Source: Amycolatopsis umgeniensis (lineage in GTDB: Bacteria > Actinomycetota > Actinomycetes > Mycobacteriales > Pseudonocardiaceae). From it: a stretch of DNA of 64,000 nucleotides. Every line of letters starts with the position of its first letter. Within the stretch, counting starts at the first letter, position 1. Both the position numbers and the translations under genes were made by a program. The DNA is taken from positions 6,820,001 through 6,884,000 of the forward strand of contig NZ_JACHMX010000001.1 in the NCBI RefSeq assembly GCF_014205155.1, given 5' to 3'. Under the pieces are notes generated by a model that ran no database searches, had not been told where the DNA came from, and was given only the letters and a program-made list of their open reading frames with translations. Positions 7,431-16,310 of the stretch are shown one piece after another.

Positions 7431-10400
7431 TCAGGGAAGGTCGGCGGGGGACAGCAGCCGCAGGTCGGCGACGGTGGGAGCGCCTGAAGTGCTGAGCCGC
7501 CCGGCCTGGCGGGTCATCATGATCTCCATCACCTGGCGGGCGTAGCGGGCGTTGCCGAACGACGCGCCGCGATCCACGTCCGCGAAATGCCGCCGCAGCG
7601 CGATGATCGTCTCCGGGGCGCACTCGTAGCCGTTCGTCGTCGCCATCCGGTGCACGATGGTCACGAGATCGTCGGTGCCGTAGTTCTCGAACTCGATGTG
7701 CCGGGAGAACCGCGACGCGAGACCGGTGTTGGAGGACAGGAACTTCCCCATCTCCGCGGAGTATCCGGCGACGATCACCACCGTGTCGTCGCGGTGGTCC
7801 TCCATCAGCTTGACCAGGGTGTCGACGGCTTCCTGACCGAAGTCGCCGCCTGTGGCTCCCTCCGGGGTGAGGGCGTACGCCTCGTCGATGAACAGCACGC
7901 CGCCACGCGCGCTTTCGAACGCCTCCCTGGTCAGATGCGCGGTGTGCCCGACGTAGCGCCCGACCAGATCGGCCCGCGCGACCTCGACGAGATGTCCCTT
8001 GCGCAGCACGCCCAGCGCGGCGAGCAGTTCGCCGTAGAGCCTCGCCACGGTGGTCTTGCCGGTACCGGGCGCGCCGGCGAACACCAGGTGGTTGCTGATC
8101 GCGGGGACCGGCAGACCGGCCTGACGCCGTTGCCGGGCGGTGGCGATCAGGTTCACCAGATCGTTGATCGCGTCCTTCACCCCGGTCAGGCCGATCATCG
8201 AGTCCAGCCGCGTCCGCAACGCGGTCAGCGCGTCGTCGTCACCGTGGCCCGCGCTGTCCGCCGCGCCGCCGGGCACGTCGGCGGGGAGCAGGAGGGACAG
8301 GCTCTGGTCGTCGGCGTCCGGTTCGCTCGCGAGACGGAACGCCTGCCGGTCCACCATCTCCTCGAACACCTTGCGCGCGGTGCGCCCGTTGCCGAAGTCG
8401 TCGCCGCGTTCCATCCGTCCGAAGTGGACGGACAGGGCGTTCCTGGTGTCCTCGGGCACCTGGTACTGGTGGGCGGTGCACATCCGCTCGACGATCGTCA
8501 CCAGCTCGTCGGTCGCGTAGTTCTCGAACTCGATCGTCCGCGTGAACCGGGACGCGAGACCGGGGTTGGACTGCAGGAACTTGGTCATCTCCGGCGAGTA
8601 GCCCGCGGCGACCACCACGAGCTCGTCCCGGTGGTCTTCCATCAGCTTGACCAGCGTGTCGACGGCTTCCCTGCCGAAGTCCGGACCGCTGCCCTTGCCT
8701 TGCGCCGTCAGGGTGTACGCCTCGTCGATGAACAGCACGCCGCCGAGCGCCTTGGTGAAGGTCTCGGTGGTCTTGATCGCCGTCCCGCCGACGATCTGGG
8801 CGACCAGATCGGCCCTGGCGACCTCGACCAGGTGGCCGTCGCGCAGGACGCCGAGTTCGGCGAGGATGCTGCCGTAGAGCCGGGCGACGGTCGTCTTCCC
8901 GGTACCGGGCGGCCCGGCGAAGATGAGATGCCTGCTGGTCGGCGGCGCGACCATGCCCGCCTGTTCACGTCGGCGGGCCATCTTGTTGAGGTTCACCAGG
9001 GTCTTGACCTGATGTTTGACGCCGCTGAGTCCGACCAGCGCTTCCAGCTTCGCGAGCGGCGCGCCCTCGTCCTCGCCGTTCTGCGGTGCCGCTTCGGCTC
9101 CGGCGGCCTCGACCGTGCTCGCCGTGGCCGTACTGCCGTCGGTGTCCGGGGCGCCGTTGCCGTTGCTGGTCAGGTTTTCCACCGACAGCCGGGCGCTGGG
9201 CACGGTGACGCGCAGGCCGCCCCCGGTGTTGTCGGACGCGGTGCAGTCCACCACGCTCACCGCGTCGGACGACTCGATCCGGACGCCGTCGCGACGGTTG
9301 CCGCTGAGGTCGTCGGCCGTCAGCTTCGCCCGTGCACCGGCGTCCACTTGCACACCGTGGCCCCGGGAACGCCGGACCGTGGACCGGGAGAGCGTCAGTT
9401 CACCGCCGTCGCGCACCGCGACCCCGTCTTCGCCCGCGTCGATGATCTCGCAGTCCCGGAGCGAGCCGACGCCGCCCGGTCCGATCAGGACACCGGACTG
9501 TCCCGGCTGGAACACCCGAAGCGTGCTGACGTAAGGACTTCCGCCCTCGGAGACGCTCAGGCCCGCCTTCTTGGCGTCGCGGACCTCGCAGTCTTCGAGG
9601 CGGCCGCGGCCGTTGCCGGTGACCTCGACGCCGTTGCCGCGGCAGCCGTTCAGCGTCGCGCGGCGCAGAAGCGGGTTGGCCGCCGCCTCCACCCGGACGC
9701 CGTCGCCCGCGACGTCGTGGACCTCAAGCCGGTCGAACTCGGCCGTCGCGCCGTCGGTGAGCAGCAGACCCGTCGCCGAGCCGCCGCGGACGGCCATGCG
9801 GTGGAACGACGGGCCGCTCGCCTCGTCGACGTGGATGCCCGCGCCGGTCGCGTCCGCCACCTCGCAGTCCTCGAAAGTGCCGCGAGATCGTCCGGTGACC
9901 CGGACCCCGACCCCGCCGGTCTTGGCGGTGCGGCAGCGGCGCAGCAGGGGATCGGCGCCGTCGGCGACGGTGATCCCGTCGCCGGTGGTGTTGGTGACGC
10001 GGCATTCCTCGAGCACAGGGGAGGAATGGGTGCTGACGTAGACCCCGCTCGTGCTGTCGCGGACGGTGGTGTCGAGCACCTTCGTCGCGCTGTCCTCTTC
10101 GAGCGCGATGCCCGGCCTGTCGGTGGCGGAGATGTCGCAGTGCTGGACGGTGCCCTGCGCCTGTCCGTTCGCGCAGACGCCGTTGCCCTTGGCGTGCCTC
10201 AAGGTGCAGTCGCGGACCGTCGGATTGCCGCGTTCGGCGATCACCACGGCGGAGGTCCCCACGTGTTCGACGACGCAGTCCTCGATCGTGCTGGGAGCGG
10301 GCGAGGTGACCACGATCCCCGCGCCGCCGGGATTGGTGACGCGGCAGCCGCGCATCGCCAGCGAACCCGAATTGCGGGCCAGCACCGCTGTCCAGGCGGC

Positions 10401-10724
10401 GCCGATGATCTCGCAGTCCTCCACCGCCGCCTGTCCGCGCGCGACGTCGACCGTGGGCAGTTCCTCGTGCTGACCGCGCAGCACCAGACCGGTGAGTTTC
10501 ACCGCTTCGGCGGCGAGCTGCAGCGCGCTGCCGTTGCGCGACACGATCTCCACGCTGCCGCGCACGTCGCTGGCGGCGATGGTGACCACCTTCGTGACCA
10601 CCAGCGATTCGTCGTAGCGGCCGGGAAGCACGGAGATCACCGTGCCGTTGCGCGCGTCCTGCAGCGCTGCCGAAATGGTGCGATACCCCTGATCGCGGTC
10701 CACTGTGAGCACGTGCCGTGACAC
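7431..10724 (-). CDS. Right-handed beta-helix protein fused to two EccA-like AAA+ domains
   Basis: 1097 residues from a GTG preceded by GAGGGGAG. Residues 1 to about 530 are a run of short repeats of the type ...V.DC.V.......G..V..G..P.L..., the pattern of parallel beta-helix (pectate-lyase-like/NosD) folds. Two CbxX/CfqX-type AAA+ modules follow: Walker A GPPGTGKTTVARLYG near 600 with FIDEAYTL near 660, and GAPGTGKTTVARLYG near 880 with FIDEAYAL near 940. The AAA+ modules resemble the ATPase domain of EccA, the cytosolic ATPase of ESX systems, which normally follows a TPR domain rather than a beta-helix. No signal peptide. It diverges from the mycosin gene, supporting a role in this ESX locus. 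Confidence 0.85.
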   Translation of the reverse strand: MSRHVLTVDRDQGYRTISAALQDARNGTVISVLPGRYDESLVVTKVVTIAASDVRGSVEIVSRNGSALQLAAEAVKLTGLVLRGQHEELPTVDVARGQAAVEDCEIIGAAWTAVLARNSGSLAMRGCRVTNPGGAGIVVTSPAPSTIEDCVVEHVGTSAVVIAERGNPTVRDCTLRHAKGNGVCANGQAQGTVQHCDISATDRPGIALEEDSATKVLDTTVRDSTSGVYVSTHSSPVLEECRVTNTTGDGITVADGADPLLRRCRTAKTGGVGVRVTGRSRGTFEDCEVADATGAGIHVDEASGPSFHRMAVRGGSATGLLLTDGATAEFDRLEVHDVAGDGVRVEAAANPLLRRATLNGCRGNGVEVTGNGRGRLEDCEVRDAKKAGLSVSEGGSPYVSTLRVFQPGQSGVLIGPGGVGSLRDCEIIDAGEDGVAVRDGGELTLSRSTVRRSRGHGVQVDAGARAKLTADDLSGNRRDGVRIESSDAVSVVDCTASDNTGGGLRVTVPSARLSVENLTSNGNGAPDTDGSTATASTVEAAGAEAAPQNGEDEGAPLAKLEALVGLSGVKHQVKTLVNLNKMARRREQAGMVAPPTSRHLIFAGPPGTGKTTVARLYGSILAELGVLRDGHLVEVARADLVAQIVGGTAIKTTETFTKALGGVLFIDEAYTLTAQGKGSGPDFGREAVDTLVKLMEDHRDELVVVAAGYSPEMTKFLQSNPGLASRFTRTIEFENYATDELVTIVERMCTAHQYQVPEDTRNALSVHFGRMERGDDFGNGRTARKVFEEMVDRQAFRLASEPDADDQSLSLLLPADVPGGAADSAGHGDDDALTALRTRLDSMIGLTGVKDAINDLVNLIATARQRRQAGLPVPAISNHLVFAGAPGTGKTTVARLYGELLAALGVLRKGHLVEVARADLVGRYVGHTAHLTREAFESARGGVLFIDEAYALTPEGATGGDFGQEAVDTLVKLMEDHRDDTVVIVAGYSAEMGKFLSSNTGLASRFSRHIEFENYGTDDLVTIVHRMATTNGYECAPETIIALRRHFADVDRGASFGNARYARQVMEIMMTRQAGRLSTSGAPTVADLRLLSPADLP

Positions 10725-10801
10725 GAGCGCTCCCCTCGTCGTTCTGCGGGCTCCACCGGTGAGAACGCGGTGGAGGTCCCCGGCGGTTCACTCGGCGGGG
10801 A

Positions 10802-10824
10802 AACTGCCGGTTCTTCTTCGTGTT
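10802..10824 (+). promoter_or_regulatory. Degenerate copy E of the shared island promoter element (upstream of mycosin)
   Basis: AACTGCCG, nine bases (GTTCTTCTT), then CGTGTT. It keeps the spacing and most of the sequence of the four strong copies but deviates in both blocks, and ends only 31 bases before the mycosin start instead of about 62-69. It may be a weak or decayed site. Confidence 0.35.
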
Positions 10825-10855
10825 CGGCCGCGGCCGCGCGTGCTGGACTGGGACG

Positions 10856-11962
10856 ATGAGGCGACACCTGACCGTGGCGTGCGCGACGCTCACCCTGCTG
10901 GCGAACGGTGGCCTCGCGGCCGCGCAGGACACGGAGCTCCCGCAGATCCCGCAGACGCTGCGGGCCGGGCAGCCGTGCACCGCGTCTTCGGGCAAGAAGG
11001 TCCCCTCGGCGCCGTGGCAGCTGCCGTATCTCGGCGCGGATCGCCTGTGGTCGCTCTCGACCGGCGCGGGCGTGACCGTGGCCGTCGTGGACACCGGCGT
11101 CGACAAGTCGGTCTTGCCCGCCGACGCGGCCGGTGAGGCCGGAACGGACTGCGTCGGGCACGGCACCGTCGTCGCGAGCCTGATCGCGGCACGTCCCGAC
11201 GGCGGGATTTCCGGGCTCGCGCCGGATGCGCGCGTGCTGGCGCTGCGAGGTACCGACAAGTTCGGGGCCGCGACCGCGGCGGGCATCGCCGGCGCCCTCG
11301 ACGAGGCCGTCGCCGCGGGGGTGCGGATCATCTGCGTCGCGGCGGCCGTGACGGAAGCGGATCCGGCGCTGCGCCAAGCCGTCGACCGGGCGATCGCCGC
11401 GGGCGCGCTGATCGTGGCGGCGGCCGGACGTGACCTCACCACGGCCCGCGACGTCCAGCCTGGGCCGTACTATCCCGCGGCGTTCCCCGGGGTGCTCGCG
11501 GTGACCGCCCTCGGCCCGGACGGGAAGACCACACCTGCGCGGGGAACCCTTGCGGCACCGGGAAACCTGGTGGTGGGCAAGGGCCCCGGCGGTGGCCAGG
11601 TCGTCGGCGCGGGACCCGCTTTCGCCGCCGCGCACGTGGCCGCCGCCGCGGCGCTGATCCGGTCTTACCGGGGAGAAGTGACGGCGGCGGACCTCGCCCG
11701 GCGGCTGCGGGACACCGCCTCGCCGCAGGCCGGTGGCCCCGTGCTCGACCCGCTCGCCGCCCTGACGTCGGCCTCTCCGTCGGGCGGGGCCGCGACGGTG
11801 CGCCGTGAGCCGGTCGCGGTGGTGCCGCTGCCGGACGTCGCTCCTGTGCGGCAGAGCGCTTTCGCCGTGGTGGGCGGGGTTTTGCTGGCGGTGTGCCTGC
11901 TGGGCGCGGCGGCCGTGGTGATGCCGCGGGGGCGGCGGCGCGGATGGCGAGCCGGGCGCTAA
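10856..11962 (+). CDS. mycP: Mycosin-like subtilase with degenerate active site
   Basis: 368 residues from the ATG that begins a good signal peptide (MRRHLTVACATLTLL, cleavage near AAAQ); an earlier in-frame codon would add a non-signal leader. It has the mycosin layout: S8 subtilase domain, linker, and a C-terminal membrane helix (FAVVGGVLLAVCLLGAAAVVM) with a basic tail. Asp79 (VAVVDTGVD) and His102 (VGHGT) are intact, but the serine box reads GPAFAAAH with Ala255 where GTS has the nucleophile, and the oxyanion-hole Asn is Arg192 (AAAGRDL). It should therefore be proteolytically inactive. In known ESX systems mycosins also stabilise the membrane complex, a role this protein could keep. Confidence 0.85.
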   Translation: MRRHLTVACATLTLLANGGLAAAQDTELPQIPQTLRAGQPCTASSGKKVPSAPWQLPYLGADRLWSLSTGAGVTVAVVDTGVDKSVLPADAAGEAGTDCVGHGTVVASLIAARPDGGISGLAPDARVLALRGTDKFGAATAAGIAGALDEAVAAGVRIICVAAAVTEADPALRQAVDRAIAAGALIVAAAGRDLTTARDVQPGPYYPAAFPGVLAVTALGPDGKTTPARGTLAAPGNLVVGKGPGGGQVVGAGPAFAAAHVAAAAALIRSYRGEVTAADLARRLRDTASPQAGGPVLDPLAALTSASPSGGAATVRREPVAVVPLPDVAPVRQSAFAVVGGVLLAVCLLGAAAVVMPRGRRRGWRAGR

Positions 11963-12090
11963 CGCCGCACTCACGTGACCAGACCCGGAACTCGCGTGAT
12001 CAGAGCCGGAACACTTGAGTGCGGCGTCCAATCACGTGAGTTCCGCGTCTGATCACGCGAGTGCGGTTCCTGATCACGCGAGTCACGCCT
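11963..12090 (+). repeat. Intergenic hairpin array, family R2, copy 1
   Basis: About 128 bases made of alternating short palindromes built on ACTCGCGTGATCAG and its complement CTGATCACGCGAGT with interposed GTGCGG/CCGCAC units. A closely similar block in the same orientation lies at 26122-26247. Here it separates the convergent mycosin and eccC genes. Confidence 0.8.
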
Positions 12091-12110
12091 TACGTGCCAT
12101 CGGGAAAGGG

Positions 12111-12148
12111 GCGGAGCCCCGGGACAGGACCCGGTCCCGGGGCTCCGC
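12111..12148. terminator. Strong GC hairpin between convergent mycosin and eccC genes
   Basis: Perfect 15-base arms, 12111-12125 and 12134-12148 (GCGGAGCCCCGGGAC and its complement), with an 8-base loop. Placed between two converging genes, it is well suited to act as a bidirectional terminator. Confidence 0.7.
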
Positions 12149-12222
12149 GCCGGCGGCTGGGGCGGCCGCCGGAGTGGCCCTCCACCGCCGCTGGGGGGAG
12201 ACGGCAGGGGAGGGCGAGCCGG

Positions 12223-15200
12223 TCATTTCGCGACGAGCTCCGCTTCGTGCGCGGAGAGCGCGGTCTGCACCACGGTCGTCCCGCGCCGCGTGACGTACTG
12301 CGCCCGGCCCGGAGTCAGCACACGCGGCCGGACTTCGCCGAACACCATGCCTTCCGAAAGCGGGCAGGACAGCAGCATCACCGGGGTGTTGACCTCGGTG
12401 AGCCGCCGCAGCAGCGGATCGTTGGCGCCGCGGCCGATGCCGTTGGCGCCGCGGGCCACGATCAGGTGCAGGCCGAGCGCGTTGCCTTGTGCCAGCGGGT
12501 CGAACAGCTGCTGGAACAGCGCGTTCGACGACGACGCGACCATGTCGTAGTCGTCGATCACCACGAACACCTGCGGTCCGGTCCACCAGTCGCGCAGCCG
12601 CAGGCGGGCCGGGGTGATGTCCGGGCCGGGGATCCGGGTCCGCACCGCGCGGGCGACGCCGTCGATCATCTCCGCCACCGAGTCGCCGGACACCGCGTAG
12701 CCCAGCTTGTACTCCTGGGGAACGGCGTCGTACAGGCCGCGGCGGTAGTCCACGGTGATGATCCGCGCCTCCTTCGGGCCGTACCGCCGGGTGATGCCGT
12801 CGATCACCAGCCGCAACAGGTTCGTCTTCCCGGATTCCACGTCCCCGACGACCATCAGGTGCGGGTTGTCCTCGAAGTCGTGCCACAACGGTTCGAGACG
12901 CTGATCGTCGAGGCCGAGGGCGAGCCGCACGTCCGCGTCCGGCTCGGGTAGTTCGGCCCGGTCCAGGACCACCGGCAGCATCCGGACCGGGGGAGCGGAC
13001 GGACCCGGCCAGGCCGCGGCGACCCGGGTCACCAGGGTCTCGACGTGCTCGGCGACGTCGCCCTCCGCGCCGTCGATCGACGGCAACGCGGTCAAGAAAT
13101 GCAATTCCTTGTCGGTGAGGCCGCGGCCGGGGATCTTCGGGACGGTCGCCGCGGCCCGCATGTTGATCACCGAATCGACCGGGTCGCCGAGCCGCAGTTC
13201 GAGCTGCGTGCCGACCAGATCCCGGACGGCGCTGATGATTTCGCTCCATCGGCTCGACGCCAGCATCAGGTGGATGCCGTAGTTGAGGCCGCGCGAGGCC
13301 AGCTCGACGAACGTCGGCAGCAGGTCCATGAAGTCCTGCCGGATGGTGGACCAGCCGTCCACCACCAGGAACACGTCGCCGTGGCGTTCCCCGGCGAACT
13401 CGCCCGCCGCCCGTTTGCGCCGGTAGGTGGTCATCGAGTCGATGTCGTGGTCGGTGAAGAACCGCTCCCGGCGCGTCAGCAGCGCGGTGACCTCGCCGAT
13501 CGTGCGGTGGATGCGTTCGACGTCCAGCCGTCCGGTCACGCCGCCGACGTGCGGCAGTTTCCGCAGGCTCGACAGCGTTCCGCCGCCGAAGTCCAGGCAG
13601 TAGAACTGGACTTCGGCCGGGGTGTGCGTCAGCGCCAGCGAGGTGATCAGGGTCCGCAGGGCCGTGCTCTTGCCGCTCTGCGGACCGCCGACGATGGCGA
13701 CGTGCCCGTCGCTGCCCGCCAGATCGACCAGCAGCGGATCCCTTGTCTGCTCGAAAGGACGGTCCACCAGGCCGATCGGCACGGTCAGCGCGCCGCGGCC
13801 GGACCAGTCTTCCGCGCTGAGGCCGCGTCCGGCCGTTTCCACCAGCGACGGCAGCAGTTCGTCGAGTGAGCCGGGCGCGTCCAGCGGCGGCAGCCACACC
13901 TGGTGCGCCGGGGGACCGCTGTCCCGGAGCCTGTCGACGGCCAGCTCCAGGAGACTGTGCGCCGTGTCTTCCGGCTCGGCTTCGGGCACCACGACGGGCT
14001 CGGGTTCGCGGCGGGCGGTGAACTTCGAGGTGAACGGCACGATCTGCTGTGCCACCACGGCTTGTTCGACGTTGCGGCGTACCACCCGGTGCGGCCCGGA
14101 GACGTAAGCCGCCTTGAACCGGTCCAGCGCCGCGGTGCCGCTCTTGAGGAAACCGTTGCCCGGATCGGACGGCAGCTGGTACGCGTCCGGCACGCCCAGC
14201 ACGCCGCGGCTCTCCATCGCGGAGAAGGTCCGCAGGCCGATCCGGTAGGACAGATGCGATTCCAGCTGGTGGATCCGGCTTTCGTCGAGCCGCTGGGAGG
14301 CGAGCAGCAGATGCACGCCCAGCGACCGGCCGAGCCTGCCGATCATGATGAACAGGTCCATGAAGTCGCGGTGCGCCGACAGCAGCTCGCTGAATTCGTC
14401 CACCACCAGGAAAAGCGTGGGCAGCGGCGCCAGCGGCGTCCCGTTCGCCCGCGCGCGTTCGTAGTCCAGCGCGGAGCTGTAGTTGCCCGCCTTGCGCAGG
14501 AGTTCCTGACGTCGCACCAGTTCGCCGTTGAGCGCCTCGCGCATCCGGCCGACCAGCGCGGCCTCGTCGGCGAGGTTGGTGATCACCGCGGACGTATGCG
14601 GCAGGCCGTCCAGCCCGAGGAACGTCGCACCACCCTTGAAGTCCACCAGGACGAAGTTCAGGATCTCCGAGGAATGCGTGAGCGCGAGAGCCAGCACCAG
14701 AGTGCGCAGCAGTTCCGACTTCCCGGATCCGGTCGCGCCGATCAGCATGCCGTGCGGGCCCATGCCCGCCTGGGCGGATTCCTTGATGTCGAGATCGACA
14801 GGCGCGCCGGTCGGGCCGACGCCCAGCGGTACGCGCAGCCTGCCACCGGGCCGTTTCGCCGCCCACCCCGCGGCGACGTCGTAGGTCTGGATGTCCGCGA
14901 TGCCCAGCATGGCGGTCAGATCGAAGTTGGCGGTCATCGGTTCGGCCGACCGCTGCCGCGCGCCGACCCGGTACGGCGCGAGCCGCATCGCCAGCGCCGT
15001 CGCGGTGTTGAGGCCGATCCCGTCCGGCCGTCCGAGGTCGCCCGCGACCTCCTTGTTGTGCTGGTCCACCGTGATCAGTTTCAGCAGCCCGCCCTCGAGC
15101 CGGAGCCGCAGTGTCTGCTGATCGTCCTTTTCGGACAGTGCCGAGGAGAGGTCGACGACCGTCGTGTTGCGGTAGCCGTCACCGGCCAGCCTCGACGTGG

Positions 15201-16140
15201 GCGGCACGGTGGCACCGTCCACGAACAGCATCACGCACGGTTCGTGGCTGTCCGGCAGCGCGTCGGGATCGAACCCCGGCCTGGTCGCGAACTCGTCGCT
15301 GAGCGCGTTTTCCAGCTCCGCGGTCGATTCCAGCACGAGCCGGGCCTCGCCCGCGCCGTCGGTCTCGCTGGGGTGGAGGTTGTGCGGCAGCCATTTCACC
15401 CATTCCCATGCCGCCCGCCGTTCCGGCGAGGTGAGCACGACGATCCGCAGTTCGGCGGGGGAGTGGAAGACGGCGAGATGGGCGATCATCGACCGCGCCA
15501 GCGCGCGGACCGGTTCGCTGTCCTCGCCGTCGGCCCGCACGAGGATCCGCGCGAACGACGGCAGGAACACGGCGACCGGCTGGCCGTCCACGGTGCCGTA
15601 GGCGTGGATGAACCGGCGCAGCGCGTGCGCCGAAAGCGGCTCCAGATCGTCGACGGGCTTGGTGGACAACGGGTTCAGCCGCCAGGCGAGCCGCTGCGGG
15701 CCCCTGGCGATCCGGATCTCTCCGAAATCCTCGTCCTGCGCGTCGCGTTCCCACATCCGCGACGTGCCGGGCAGTGACCACAGCGACGTCGGGTCGGGGT
15801 GACGCCAGGCGAGGGCTTCGCGCTGGCTGGCGACCACTTCACGGACCTTGCGCCGGGATTGGGCAAGGTAACGAAGGTAGTCGCGCCGGGCGTCGTTGAG
15901 TTTCTGTTTGCGTTCGCCCGCGCTGCGGCCGAGCTGTCCGACCAGCATGGCCATCGACGACACCGTCATCAGCCCGGCGGCCAGATAGCTGAACGCGCCG
16001 TTCTCGCCCGGCCGGACGAACAGCAGCACGGTCGCCGTCGACGACAGCGCCATCGGCAAGTACATCATCACGGCGCCGGCGCTGCGCTGGACTTCGGGCA
16101 GCGTCGGCGGTTCTTGGATGCTCAGCTCGCCCTCGGGCAT
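12223..16140 (-). CDS. eccC: Type VII secretion ATPase EccC (FtsK/SpoIIIE, three ATPase domains)
   Basis: 1305 residues. The ATG at 16140 is chosen because it yields MPEGELSI directly before the two N-terminal membrane helices (about residues 20-66); the frame upstream encodes an unrelated basic leader. Three FtsK-type ATPase domains follow: Walker A GATGSGKSELLRT near 465 with LVVDEFSELL near 580, GGPQSGKST near 815, and GDVESGKTN near 1100. The protein is a single chain, as in ESX-3/ESX-4-type loci, not split into EccCa and EccCb. It drives WXG100 substrate export through the membrane complex. It diverges from eccD, with which it shares a 170-base upstream region containing no clear copy of the island promoter element. 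Confidence 0.95.
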   Translation of the reverse strand: MPEGELSIQEPPTLPEVQRSAGAVMMYLPMALSSTATVLLFVRPGENGAFSYLAAGLMTVSSMAMLVGQLGRSAGERKQKLNDARRDYLRYLAQSRRKVREVVASQREALAWRHPDPTSLWSLPGTSRMWERDAQDEDFGEIRIARGPQRLAWRLNPLSTKPVDDLEPLSAHALRRFIHAYGTVDGQPVAVFLPSFARILVRADGEDSEPVRALARSMIAHLAVFHSPAELRIVVLTSPERRAAWEWVKWLPHNLHPSETDGAGEARLVLESTAELENALSDEFATRPGFDPDALPDSHEPCVMLFVDGATVPPTSRLAGDGYRNTTVVDLSSALSEKDDQQTLRLRLEGGLLKLITVDQHNKEVAGDLGRPDGIGLNTATALAMRLAPYRVGARQRSAEPMTANFDLTAMLGIADIQTYDVAAGWAAKRPGGRLRVPLGVGPTGAPVDLDIKESAQAGMGPHGMLIGATGSGKSELLRTLVLALALTHSSEILNFVLVDFKGGATFLGLDGLPHTSAVITNLADEAALVGRMREALNGELVRRQELLRKAGNYSSALDYERARANGTPLAPLPTLFLVVDEFSELLSAHRDFMDLFIMIGRLGRSLGVHLLLASQRLDESRIHQLESHLSYRIGLRTFSAMESRGVLGVPDAYQLPSDPGNGFLKSGTAALDRFKAAYVSGPHRVVRRNVEQAVVAQQIVPFTSKFTARREPEPVVVPEAEPEDTAHSLLELAVDRLRDSGPPAHQVWLPPLDAPGSLDELLPSLVETAGRGLSAEDWSGRGALTVPIGLVDRPFEQTRDPLLVDLAGSDGHVAIVGGPQSGKSTALRTLITSLALTHTPAEVQFYCLDFGGGTLSSLRKLPHVGGVTGRLDVERIHRTIGEVTALLTRRERFFTDHDIDSMTTYRRKRAAGEFAGERHGDVFLVVDGWSTIRQDFMDLLPTFVELASRGLNYGIHLMLASSRWSEIISAVRDLVGTQLELRLGDPVDSVINMRAAATVPKIPGRGLTDKELHFLTALPSIDGAEGDVAEHVETLVTRVAAAWPGPSAPPVRMLPVVLDRAELPEPDADVRLALGLDDQRLEPLWHDFEDNPHLMVVGDVESGKTNLLRLVIDGITRRYGPKEARIITVDYRRGLYDAVPQEYKLGYAVSGDSVAEMIDGVARAVRTRIPGPDITPARLRLRDWWTGPQVFVVIDDYDMVASSSNALFQQLFDPLAQGNALGLHLIVARGANGIGRGANDPLLRRLTEVNTPVMLLSCPLSEGMVFGEVRPRVLTPGRAQYVTRRGTTVVQTALSAHEAELVAK

Positions 16141-16310
16141 TTCCGGTCCTGGCCGTCGCGGCCCCTTGCGGAATGTGATTACACTCAAGCCCGGATTCCT
16201 TCCCTCTCGGACGCGCTGTGGTGGCGGCTCCACAAGAGGTGACGAAATCCGACCACGCGACGGTTCACTCGTGATCCCGCGCGTCGGTCGCCGAAACGAA
16301 GGCGTGTGCC

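Noticed and set aside
7587..10721. Long forward open frame opposite the beta-helix/AAA+ gene
   Set aside because: The reverse frame carries two complete Walker A/B sets; the forward product has no motif.
11963..12090. R2 repeat as an att site of an integrated element
   Set aside because: No integrase, tRNA gene or plasmid/phage genes lie nearby, and the block is an array of palindromes, typical of dispersed hairpins.
16141..16310. A copy of the island promoter element between eccC and eccD
   Set aside because: Neither strand shows TTCTGCCG or CATGGT with the right spacing; CATGG at the eccD start is part of the start codon context only.
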